64,000 bases of DNA, from contig JAYKKM010000427.1 in assembly GCA_035772405.1 (NCBI GenBank), positions 2,681,501-2,745,500 on the forward strand, written 5' to 3'. The translations under genes were made by a program, and so were the position numbers. The stretch is from Chrysogorgia sp. JL179-B06. Its lineage: Eukaryota > Cnidaria > Anthozoa > Scleralcyonacea > Chrysogorgiidae. Every line of letters starts with the position of its first letter. Positions within the stretch are counted from its first letter, which is position 1. Below, in pieces: positions 10,827-22,500 of this stretch. A model generated the notes under the pieces. The model made no database searches. It worked only from the letters and a program-made list of their open reading frames with translations, and was not told the DNA's origin.

Positions 10827-11442
10827 CTAAGGCAGCGTTCGTTAGTTATATCTGGGGTTGGTATCGAAGACAAATGAGTTGGGTTAAACCAAATTTTTGG
10901 CGGTAAAAGTTGGGTAAACATTTTTTTGTTGCATTATAAATATCGGGTAACAAATTTTAAAACAATAAATAAAATAAAATAAATCAGTGTTTAATGTCTA
11001 TAGTTGTAATAATAGTGATATACAATATAAAACATAGAGATTGCTTGTTTAAAGACATTGTCAGGTAAAACCTCTTGTTAAATAATATTTTAGATGGACA
11101 TATTTTCATGTTTATAAACAGTAACACAAACTTGAACTTCCTTAGAATATTGTAATGATCTCATACTATATATGAACCAATATTTAACACTATAAATATC
11201 AGATAAATATCTAAAGGTTATGATAAGAGCAAGGACGTGATAATATAGGTAAAGGTCGTATATATGATATACATGTGTACAGTATAACATGTATATATGG
11301 TTGCATCATCTAGTGATGGTTGGGTAGAAGAAAAATTCGCTACCAACCCCTACCATAAATAATGAATGCTTTCTAAACCGATATTCTCAACTCGGTCAAG
11401 ACCTCTGTAAAGCTTTCTCAACATGGTTCATCGCATTTGTAA

Positions 11443-12157
11443 TTAAGGTGGCAAATGGTGGAAATGTATAAAAACAATACGTGGGTATAATACATAATTT
11501 ATGCTGCGTAATACGCTATATATGGTATTAAATGAAAGCTACATTCGTGTAGATTATGATAAAACATGAATTGATAGCAGAGTGTATACCAGTTAGCAGC
11601 TAGTTAATAATTTAAGAGCTTACACAATGAGTACATGTGATCAGGTACCGATGGGAAAACAGTGATATATCAACCAAAACTAGTTCTAATGATACGAAAC
11701 TTGGTAAAACATCTAACCAAAGACAGATCTGTGTTCTGTAGTAAAATCAGGGGTTATGGTGAGATATTTAAAATATCAGATTTTCTCAATTATTTGATTC
11801 ACAGATAGGTTGTGGTCGGTACTTACCCTGGAGATAAGTTTATGATTTTACTACAGAACACAGATCTGTTTTTGGTTAGATGTTTTATCAAGTTTCGTAT
11901 CATTAGAACTAGTTTTGGTTGATATATCACTGTTTTCCCATCGGTACCTGATATGTACATTATGTAAGCTATTAAATGATTAACTAGCTGCTAACTGGTA
12001 TACACTCTGCTATCAATTCATATTTTATCATAATCTACATGAATGTAGCTTTCATTTTAATACCATATATAGCCAATAAATTGTGTATTGTACCCATGTA
12101 ATGTTTTTATACATATCGGCCAAATTTTAGCCCATTTTTACGTATTTGCCACCTTAA
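11443..12157. mobile_element. 715-base TTAA-flanked palindromic MITE, GGTGGCAAAT family
   Basis: The ends are TTAAGGTGGCAAAT and ATTTGCCACCTTAA. The arms run inward almost to the centre and share blocks such as CAGTGATATATCAACC and ACAGAACACAGATCTG with their complements. It ends 43 bases beyond the ILKAP stop codon, so it may supply the ILKAP 3' UTR or its end. Confidence 0.75.
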
Positions 12158-12199
12158 TTTCCAATTGGTCAACTCAGTTCTGTTTGTTGATTGGCTCAC

Positions 12200-14405
12200 T
12201 CATTCCAAGTCGGATTTTGATTGGTTCTTAACCTCGACTAGCATAACTGTGACGTTATCAGAGCTTCCTTTCCTGATGGCGTCACTCGCAATTCGACTGC
12301 ATGCCTTCTCGTAAAGCGAAGTGCTTTGTTGTCCTTCTAGCTCGTCTTGCTCTAAAACACATATGAATAAATATGAAAGTTGCTAAGTTCTCAAAAGAAC
12401 TGGATATAATATGAATAGGAGAAATAAGAGAACTTCAATGTGTTGAAAAATACTTAAGGAAGAGTACATATGTATATTAATGGATGACGTTTCGGACGAT
12501 TTGTACATAGAGTTGAAAAAACTCTTAGAACAATGAGGAATAACAACTTACAGCTCTTCCATATTTCACTAGGTTCTTGAGATATTTAGACTTATGTGAT
12601 ATTTAAGTGACGCAGCAAGTTGTACACAACATTAGAAAATCATGTATATCTTTCCAATATTATTAAAAGAAATCACTCAAAACTTTGTAATTGCTACAGC
12701 TCATGAAACAAAACATTAAAGACAATTCTTCAAGTGATTTCGTTCAATAATCTTTCAGATATTACGTCGTAGATTATCTCATTTGAATATGTAAGTCTAA
12801 ATATCTCAAGAAGTTAAATATGAAAGAGCTGTAAATTGTTATTCCTCATTGTTTTAAGAGTTCTTTCAAATAAGACAAACTTAGTTTTCGATTCATTGGC
12901 ACTTTAACCCCCACTTAGAATAGCTAGAGTTTTTTATTTGTATATTTATTAATGAAGTGAATATTAAAATTGTATTGTACCTTTGTCGTTCTCTACACTT
13001 TTCTCCTAACATATAAAGCAAATTGAACTAATCAGTGAAAATCAACAGAATAAGAATCTTTCTGACAGTAACATGACATGTTTTTTTGTTATATAGAGAG
13101 TACGTGGCCACCGCTTTTGTAGCATGAGAGACTTCAAAGCTAAATTACCTTACATAACAATATCAGACGAACCTCAAGTATGTTATTTATAAATTTTAAT
13201 GCTTCATCGACTTCAAATCCTTTCCATAGTCCATCACAAGCCAGTAACAGGAACCTAAAGCATCGAAATTTGACAAACACAATTAGAAAATACAAATCAA
13301 ATATCTAAAAAGGTTGGTGTACTGCCGAAATAGCGTGTAGTTGTCTAACGTTTCGAGCGAAGGCCCTTCGTCAGAGAGTAAAATGTACTCTACCATCTTA
13401 GTCCATGTAGCTCAATGGTTAGAACATCTCACTAGTCATCAGAAGGTTACAGGTTGTACATATATGTAACCTTCACTTCTCATCTTAGTGCATGTAACTC
13501 AATGGTTAAAGCATCTCACTAGTCAGGTTACAGGTTGTACACATATGTAATCTTCACTCATCATCTTAGTCCATGTACCTGTAGCTCAATGGTTAGAGCA
13601 TCTCACTAGTCATCAGAAGGTTACAGGTTGTACACATATGTAATCTTCACTCATCATCTTAGTCCATGTAGCTCAATAGTTAGAGCATCTCACTAGTCAT
13701 CAGAAGGTTACAGGTTGTACACATATGTAACCTTTACTCTACCATCTTAGTCCATAGAGCATCTCATTGGTTATCAGAAGGTTACAGGTTGTAAACAGTC
13801 GTAGATATTAAGGGTTGTATAAATTCTTGCAGTCGTAGATATTAAGGGCTCTAAAAATTCTTGCATGTAGATATTAAGGGTTGTATAAACTCTTGCAGTT
13901 GTAGATATTAAGGGATCTATAACTCTTGCACTCCTAGATATTAAGGGTTGTATAAACTCTTGCAGTTGTAGATATTAAGGGTTGTATAAACTCTTGCAGT
14001 TGTAGATATTAAGGGATCTATAAACTCTTGCACTCCTAGATATTAAGGGTTGTATAAACTCTTGCAGTTGTAGATATTAAGGGTTGTATAAACTCTTGGA
14101 GTTGTAGATATTAAGAGTTGTCTAAACTCTTGCAATACTTGTCTTTATGTGTGAGGGAACATCTCATGATATCTGGAGTAGAAATTACACCGCATCCTTT
14201 AAAACGACCATCGCCAAACGAACGTGAAACTTCGAGAATGCCAAGAACACGACCATCTCTAAGAGAAGTTTTGATAATATAGGAACATAGTTTAGAATTA
14301 TGGTTATCATTGCTGGTTACTAATATAACTTATTATTATTATCATTATCGTCATCAACATTATCGTCATCGTCGTCATCATCATCGTCATCATCATCACC
14401 ACCAC

Positions 14406-14441
<36 letters not shown>

Positions 14442-17400
14442 TATCAGATGCGTGAAGTCTGACTGACGTTTCGACGGCCTCAGCAGCAGTACAACAACCT
14501 GGATGATCAACTTCGCACATCTAATGATACTCCTAGGTTCAAACCATTTACTTTATTATTATAATTGTCATCATCATATTATCATCATTATCATCAACAT
14601 TATACCATTATCATTATTATTATTATCATCATGATCATAGTCGTATATTATCATAATATATTTCACAGTGTAAATATTCACCTGACGTTCCCTCCGGACT
14701 TTTGAATTCGAAGTCGCTCGTCGTACTAAAAAGAATAAGTAAATTATGTCTTCTTGAACAAGAGATTTGGTTGTTTTTCCCGAAAATTTTATATCCAATA
14801 AGATGTTTGCATATGATGTCACAGCGGCCTGTTGACAAGGTTCTTCGTGAGAGAAACGTGTTTTCTTTTATTGGGGTACGAACATCGCCGCCAGGATTGA
14901 TTGCAGATTGTGAATATTGTGTGTACAAACCTGAGAAGGCGAGTGATCTTTTGTCAAGGGGACGACAGTGAAGTTTCCATTATCAGCGCGTCGACAGAGT
15001 AAAGCCTAGGAAATAAAGATGCTGCTCTGTTATGATTGGTAACGTAGGGTGGTGGTGATGGTGGTGATCATGGTGGTGGTCATGGTGGTGATGATGATGA
15101 TAATGGTGGTGGTTATGGTGGTGATGATGATGGTAGTGATGTTGATGGTGGTGGTGATAGTGGTGGTGATAATGATGGTGATGATGGTGATGATCGTGGT
15201 GATGATGATGGTGATGATGATGGTGGAGATGATGATGGTGATGTTGGTAGTGATGTTGATGGTGATGGTGATGCTGGTGGTGATGATGATGGTGGTCACG
15301 GTGGAGGTGTGTTTTGTCCCTGAAGGTCACCTTACCTTGCTGTCTCCAAGGTTTGAAACATACAGCACATCGTTAACTATGAAAACAGAAACTGCCGTTG
15401 AACCGTCTTTGAGGGGTGGGTTACTGAAAGAATATTAAAATGAAAGATCACAAACTTATTTCATAACAACGTTTTGCTTCAACATTGTTACTCAAATCCT
15501 TACTGCTTGGATGCTTCTTTGAGAAACTCCTCATCCGTTTTTCGATAAGCTTCGATTAAACATTTCTTGATTTCTCTGTCTTTATTAACAACTTCGCCTG
15601 TTTTTGAGAAACCAAAATAATATTAGAATAACTTCAGTTGTCAAAGTCACTTCCTTTCATTCCTCATCTAAGACCTTGTAGTTATTGATACGCTTCGACA
15701 GGTTTAGTTGAACTTAAGGTTTTCTTACTCTTGACTCCATTGGCCACTAGTGTGAAAATTGTTGGGATACCGTCCGATTTAACTTAACATATTTCATGTC
15801 TCTTACAAAAAGGGTAACGATACTCCCATCCCTCTGGAACCTCTATTCCAGTTGGTGACCAAATCTTCTTAGATGTTCAGACAATATTGTATTGGGGAAG
15901 GATGGGGGATGTTGCCAAGCAATGCGTCAAAAGAACATTAGTTTTGCATGATGTTAGAAAGCGACGAGGTTGCTTGTTTCTTACCCGTCAACAGAGTACG
16001 AAACAAGCGACCTCTTCGCTTTCTTGCATCATGCAATCTAATTAATCATCAATACAAATTCTCATCAAACTTGTCACACCGTTTCTCCTGATGAGTTTTC
16101 TATTATTTCTTCCTTTCGTTCGTCTTGCTGAACTTTCAACTCCTCATTCGAGAGAGTTTACTGAACATCTCCTCCCTACCTCTTTCTCTTTCTAATTATT
16201 TTCTCTTCCGTGAATTGTGCCACCTATTGTCCTGTCACTTTTTCCCTAGTAAACGTGTTTTAAACTTTTGACTTGTCTCTATATTATGACATTACACTTA
16301 CGAATTTTATGCTGAGCTCTGAAACGTTAGACCACCTACAAGCTTGAACTGGGCCCAATTTAGGGGCCTTGCCATTTCAGCCGGGTAGGGGCCCGTCTAT
16401 GCATGTGAACAGGTAATATATATTTTCAATTTGAGAACCGAATCCAGAACAACAAATAAGAAAAGAAAGAAAAATCATTTCGGAACATTTAGAACATAAC
16501 ATTTTTAACACTTCATAACACAAGAAGCTGTTCCATTTCCAAGGACTTTGACACTAAGTTTTTGATACACTGCCTCGTTATCAACAGCCTTCAGTAAATC
16601 AAATTCTACAGAACAAATCATTACTGCTTCCAAATGGTGTTGACTAAGCAGAGATCTTAGTCGATTCTTGATGAAGCACAACTTTGAGAATGTTATCTCA
16701 CAGGATTCAACTGTGCATGGGTGACATGGGTGTGTCTGGTCAGGCCCCAGGGGTGCCATGGCACAATGGCCAGTCCAAGCCTAACCTCCTCCACACTATT
16801 TTGGTAGTACACCAACCTTTTATAGTATTTGATTTGTATTTCTACACTACCTACACAGCACAATACTTTGATCTCCTTCACACTATTTTGGCAGTACACC
16901 AACCTTTTAGAGTATTTGACTTGTAAAATTATCAAACCCCATCCAAATCCTACCCTTCTTTTTTTCTAAAGACATTGATAATAATCTGTTTGATTAACGC
17001 AAGCACAAGACAGATTTATATCCAGTCGTGGCAGGTCAACACTGAAAGGTAATTGTAGATATTTTGTCTTTTAAAGTGTTTTTATTATTTTGTTTCAACT
17101 GGCAACCTTTTGGGAACTTTGTAATAATGTTCTTGTGAAGATTTTGAGCAGCAAATTTCGAGGCTTCTCTACCAGCGTGACCATCAAATATTGCGTAGTA
17201 AGCCAGTCTTGAGCTAGTGGAAAAAAGATGATGAGACAGCAGGTGGATAGACAAGCAGGAAAACAGACAGACAATCAAACAGGAAGATGGACATACATTG
17301 AACAGAAATTACAGACAAACTAACATGGAAACAAAAATGGACATCCAAACAGACACATGGAGTCCAGACAGACAAATAGGAATGACAAATAGACAGACAG

Positions 17401-17493
17401 ACAGACAGACATGACATGACATGACAGACAGACAGACAGACAGATAAACAGATAAACAAAGACAGATAAACAAAGGCAGGCAGGCAGGCAGGC

Positions 17494-17524
<31 letters not shown>

Positions 17525-17661
17525 GACAGACAGAGACATACAAAGACATACAAAGACACACAAAGACACACAAAGACACACAAAGACACACAAAGACATA
17601 CAAAGACATACAAAGACATACAAAGACATACAAAGACATACAAACAAAGACAAACAAACAA

Positions 17662-17704
<43 letters not shown>

Positions 17705-17787
17705 AACAGACAGACAAAGACAGACAAAAACAGACAGACAAAGACAGACAAAGACAGACAAAGACAGACAAAGACAGACAAAGACAA

Positions 17788-17846
<59 letters not shown>

Positions 17847-17897
17847 GACAGACAAAGACAGACAGACAAAGACAGACAGACAAAGACAGACAGACAA

Positions 17898-17928
<31 letters not shown>

Positions 17929-19156
17929 GACAGACAGACAGACAAACAAAGACAGACAAATTGATAGACATACAATATATAGACAGACAATCAGACAGAC
18001 AGACAAACATGACCCTTTCCTTACACATCACTGGGAAGATCAACTTGATCAAATTCTGGTTTAAAGTCATCCAATATAACATGAGCATCTTGCATCTCTT
18101 CCCTCTCTCCTTTTCTCTCTGCTACAAACCCCTTCAGCAAAAATGTTGCTGTACAAAATGAGAATCAATACGATATGTATGTGTTTCCCCTTGAATCAGG
18201 AGAGAGTAATGTATAGTAATTATGGGAGTGGAGGTCAGGCACATCCCAAGTCTTGTCAAATTTCCTAAATTGGACAGAGGTTCTGGGTAGGGGTGGCTAT
18301 CCCCTCTAGCTATGCCACTGCTATTGTAGCTCACTACTAGTTCATGTCCTAGGATTATTATTAGGGCTAGTATTTTGGTTAGGATATACATATGTGTATA
18401 TACAGTACAGCTACAGACTAGTGCCTTGCTTCAGAGGGATGCGACGCTGTGTCCCAGTCCACTGCCATACAGTAGCTCCCTCAGCGGCGCTCCACCCTGC
18501 CTCAGTCGTGCCCAACACCGCAGGCTTGATCTCACTTTGCTCGCTCAGCACCCCCTACCAGATCAAGTTGGATCCATCACTGTGACAAGTTGCATGAAAC
18601 ATTGGAATGTGTACAGTCCTTGTGTGGTTTAGTTTGGGCTATGTGTTTGAGTTTGCACTGATTTGGCAGGATGTGTTGACAGATGCACCTCTACTGGGTA
18701 CAAGTTTCCAAGTACCATACTTGAACAAAATTTCCTCTCATAAGCCCCACTGAAAGCCTCCACCATCTTACGGTATATGTAAGGTAACATGTTTGCTTAC
18801 CGGATGTAAACAGACATCAGACGACTTATAAAGTCTAAACAGTCAGATATAAACATATTACATATATAAATATAAACTACCGCTGGAAGATTGCTTTTCA
18901 TGGCGTTTCACAATCGGCACATCTGAATCACTCTCTAGGCTTCTTTTTTCTCCTTTGCTGATCAATCCATAAGAGTTTCCATCTTGTGGTGCAGGCAGAT
19001 CACCAAACAATGCCTCTGGCAGCTGATCATCGCCTCGACTCGCCTTGCTTTCAGGAGCTGATAAATCATGAAAGAATAGAGTTATGTGGATAATATTTTT
19101 CCATCTACAAGCTGAACGTCCCTACCTGGTGGAGGCAAGTCTGCAAAGAGATCCAT
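12200..19156 (-). CDS. ILKAP: ILKAP-type PP2C serine/threonine phosphatase, 11 coding exons
   Basis: ILKAP is a metal-dependent PP2C phosphatase that binds integrin-linked kinase and dampens its signalling. Coding exons in order: 19126-19156, 18881-19057, 18025-18148, 17107-17213, 15504-15597, 15336-15423, 14931-15005, 14682-14725, 14139-14258, 13173-13254, 12200-12349. They join in frame to 363 residues (human about 392). The start [10 protein letters not shown] matches the ILKAP N-terminus, and a second FGDLP motif follows in exon 2. PP2C signatures are [14 protein letters not shown] (exon 3), FDGHAG (exon 4), KDGSTA and NLGDS (exon 6), [14 protein letters not shown] (exon 8), [16 protein letters not shown] (exon 9), [11 protein letters not shown] (exon 10) and GSSDNVTVM (exon 11). 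All core metal-site aspartates appear kept. Exon 4 uses a weak GTTGCC donor. Introns are loaded with satellites. Confidence 0.9.
12388..12906. mobile_element. Two joined foldback fragments near the ILKAP last intron
   Basis: 12388-12515 matches the left part of the 29262-29815 element, including GACGTTTCGGACGAT. 12515-12906 is a palindrome of the GGCACTTTAA family that keeps only its right terminal TTAA; the left end is lost at the junction. The junction suggests one element inserted into or recombined with the other. Confidence 0.55.
13395..13795 (+). repeat. Tandem tRNA-Thr-like array in ILKAP intron
   Basis: About five units of about 88 bases each contain TAGCTCAATGGTTAGAGC (tRNA D arm with A box), an anticodon arm with loop CTAGTCA (AGT) and GGTTACAGGTTGTACACAT in place of a normal T arm. 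The array lies in the ILKAP intron at 13255-14138. Similar arrays are at 36415-37235, 49645-50300 and 57715-57935. Confidence 0.75.
13796..14138. repeat. 34-base minisatellite abutting an ILKAP splice donor
   Basis: About ten tandem units of about 34 bases contain GTAGATATTAAGGG and TATAAACTCTTGCA. The last unit runs into the ILKAP exon 9 donor (exon edge 14139). The copy touching the exon is the most diverged, so the array may have expanded outward from the splice-site sequence. Confidence 0.8.
14330..14445. repeat. ATC/GTC triplet microsatellite
   Basis: ATCATCGTC-type triplets. A related ATTATC tract lies at 14560-14640. Both sit between ILKAP exons 9 and 8. Confidence 0.8.
15045..15300 (+). 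repeat. GGTGATGATG microsatellite in ILKAP intron
   Basis: About 255 bases of GGTGAT/GGTGGT units between ILKAP exons 7 and 6, ending 36 bases from the exon 6 edge. The open frames here are artefacts of the repeat. Confidence 0.85.
16505..16690 (-). pseudogene. hAT-type transposase C-terminal remnant
   Basis: The minus frame contains [20 protein letters not shown] followed by [18 protein letters not shown]. This resembles the C-terminal dimerisation end of hAT/ZMYM-like transposases (FSKLK.IK..LRS...RL..L..LSIE). Only the tail survives and the reading frame has no catalytic part. It is a fragment in an ILKAP intron. Confidence 0.5.
17370..18005. repeat. CAGA/CAAAGACAGA satellite in ILKAP intron 3
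   Basis: About 630 bases of ACAGACAG units with ACAAAG and ACATAC interruptions, between ILKAP exons 4 and 3, stopping about 20 bases from the exon 3 donor. The minus strand reads as endless Cys-Leu-Ser-Val open frames, which are not genes. Confidence 0.9.
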
Positions 19157-19567
19157 CAAATCCTTCGCGAAAAAAGCATTATTTTCTAACCTAGTTTCTT
19201 ATCAACTGTTTATAGTATTTACTTCAACTCGAACAGTGGTGACATTGGAAGGCGGTCGTCGTTGTTTACATATGCGTGGCGCATACCGTTTAGAGGAGAA
19301 CTGCGTTGCTGCTGAATCGCGGGCCGTGAATTTGTGGGAAATTTAATGTCAAGTTGTTGTTCTACAGAGACTACACTACATAAACAATTCAAGAACTATG
19401 AATAATGCCTAAGATAAGGCATTTAGAATTAGACAAGCTGGCTGTATCAATGAAACAACATTGGAAAACCACAATAAACATACTCCATAGCCACGGGGAA
19501 GCATCGTAGAGTTACAGTGGAGAGATATTTCGGACTTGGTCTGGCTAGCAATTGTGGATTCACTGGA
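19157..19567. promoter_or_regulatory. Divergent promoter region between ILKAP and CAMTA
   Basis: The two start codons (19156 minus and 19568 plus) are 411 bases apart and point away from each other. The interval has no other gene and is only lightly repetitive. A shared bidirectional promoter is an inference from geometry; no TATA or Inr was identified. Confidence 0.45.
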
Positions 19568-22500
19568 ATGTTGCTGTCCAAAGAGACGTCAGATGGGACT
19601 CGTCATTTGGACAATACTAAGAAGTTTAGCTTCACTGGAAAGCTGAATACGATCGGCAAGATTGAGAAGCTGCCGGAGTTTCGTTATCGGTGGAATTCAA
19701 ATGAGGTACTAGGGACATTTATATTCGACGAGACGACGTGACGGTTTCATCATTTGAACTTCCTGTCTTTACTAGGGGTTTGACTCGCGCTTTATAAGAA
19801 AGGTTTAAGAAAAGGTTTAAGATAAGCTTCAACACGCTTAGATATCTACTAGTTATTGCTTCGAGCTGTCAGTAGCTCTGTATCTTTTCTCTGTGGCGTT
19901 GTTTCTGTTATTGAAATGAGTGTCGCAAGAGTTGGATGCTATTGCCTATATCGTCCGATGGGACTTTGAGTCTTGTGTGGACATATTGTATCGTTGTTAA
20001 TGGCTTGACGTGGCTTAAAAGGCAACAAGAAATCCCCGAGCTAGTCCGCTAATACAAAGTCGACTTCTTTTTGACTTAATTATCATCTGGGACCTTATCT
20101 GTCAACACCATCTTCCCTCGTCTCGAAATAGTTATGATCGACATTTTCTAAAGCGCGCGTCAGGAGTTAAATTAAAGCATTTTTCCCTCTTCACTGCTAC
20201 GCAAATTACTTTCTCATTCAATATCCCATCTCAACTTGTCAATCTTGTAAACTGTTTGTAATATAAATTAACAGCATGCCTTGACAGGTGCAATAGTTGG
20301 TGTAATCATTGCTCCCAAATTGCGGCCGTCTACACTCCGGGAGATCGCTCCACCAGATTAGATCTCATGCTGATGTCACGGTTTGATGAAATTTATTATT
20401 GGTTCATCTACGACAAACCTTGTTATCTTACTTTATTTTCATGAACAAAGTGAAGTAATTTGGACTCGGCTCAATGTAATCTAAATATTGTATGTTGCAT
20501 TTCCTGTGCATATAGTATAACTGTATACATCATGTTGTGTATATTTATATGTATATGGATGGGGCATGGGTTGAAAAAAGTCGTGACAACTCGATATGCT
20601 TGGTAGTTTCGGTATTGATACAATAATAGTAATAAATATATACATGTTAAATTGGCCACGATTATAATAGATGTAGTTATAATACAATTATATATCTATT
20701 TTCCTTCTGGTTATTTTTAATTATAAATTAACGTCTGTTCCTTCTGGTCTCTTCTATTTTCCAGTTAGTCTTGTACATTATATACCGGTACCTGACAGTA
20801 TATGTACAGTATGTATGTACATTATGTTATCGCGACCCTGCGATGCTAGTGCAGTGCTCTGACCACTGAGCTACGGAAGCCGTTGCCGAGAGCCTAGTCA
20901 CGAGTTCTGTATATATGGTGGTGGGTTCAACATGTAGTTTGATCGAGTGAAATGCCAAATATTACCTATATATATATATGTAATATATATATAATGAAGG
21001 GCTCCGCTCGAAACGTCAGTATCTCGTCACTAAATTCTTGGCAGTTTACCACCTTTTCACTTTGCTATAATATATATATATATAAGACAAGCTTGAGTTA
21101 CTTCGTTGAAGTTTAATCACTACAAAATTGTGTCATATGGCAAGCGAAGCTTAATACTCATCAGACGCGATAATCACCTCACTCATCAGACACAATAATC
21201 ACCTGAGGAGTGTGGTAAGCTTCGCTTGCCATATGAAACAATTTTGTAGTGATTAAAGTTCAATGAAGTAACTCAATCTTGTCTTTTTTTAACTATTTCG
21301 CTCTGCCTCGGTATTGGGCACTCTAAGTCTACCTGATGTTATGATTTCGAACTTGATAGTTATCTATTCATTTTTATACAATCAAGTGACTTATATATAC
21401 ATTTTCATTGGTTCTTACGCATGATCTATTAAAAGACAGATACATAGATGGCATCAAATCACGTCAGCAGCTGTGTTTTTCTATTGTCATGCCCCAACAA
21501 CTTTGATAAACCTTTGGGGTTGTTTTTGATTGTGGGCGATTCTCCCATCACACATGTGACATTGCTATTCCTTTGGGTGACATTGCTATTCCTTTGGGCT
21601 TCACACTAAGTGTGAAGCCCAAAGGAATAGCAATGTCACGTGTGTGACGGGTGAATCGCACTTGTATAAAACAAATAGATTCCATTTTTTGTTGTCTGTT
21701 CAGTTGTAGGTGCACAGACGACATCAGAACGTGGTAAGAACATCAGTGACCCACTCGACTATCGTCTTGTGGGCCACTTTTTTATTTTTACCACGTTCTG
21801 ATGTCGTCTGTGTATTTATAACTGAACAGACAATGGTAAAATGGAATCTATTTGTTTTATACAATAAAAATTGAAGACAAACTGGTGAAAATGCTTATTG
21901 AAGTTCTTAGGGATTTCTGGGCATGAAAAAAGACAAAAGCAGTCATCTAACATCAGGCCTGACGAGAACCGGTTTTGAGACTATAAAATGTTATGACTAT
22001 GTTTTGAGACTCGTGATACAGTATTTGAAAATTTGCCAAATTACACTCGCCTAACGGCGCGTGCAATTTTGGCGAATTTTCAAATATCACTCGTAGTGTA
22101 AATCCTTTTAAATTGCACTCGCTATCATATGATTACCTATACTTACTAGATAAGTTATATAAAACTATATTTAATGGACTGGAAAAGCGAATATTATCTG
22201 GCCCACAAAAGGCGCAAGTATTTGACAACGATTTCCTGCTTCGTAAACATTTGAAAGAAACTGCTTACCTTTCAAATAAAGATGAGGAAGTGAACATGCT
22301 TTGATATTGTGCCCCCCACAAAGGGCGCAAGTACTTAACAACGATTTCCGACAGTCTGAGTTGTGCAGTTGTAATTTCATGATTGAACCCCTCAATCAAG
22401 ATACATACGCACAAAAACCAACTAAAGCACTTAGAGATCAGATGCCATCAATCTTCAACAGATTTTTGTTTTCCGCTCAAAGCAACATTGATAAATATCA

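Noticed and set aside
13395..13795. CRISPR array
   Set aside because: The regular repeats of about 88 bases have no unique spacers, the DNA is eukaryotic, and the units have tRNA features.
17214..18088. Cys/Leu/Ser-rich minus-strand frames of about 250 residues
   Set aside because: They are translation of the CAGA satellite in three frames; ILKAP exons flank it.
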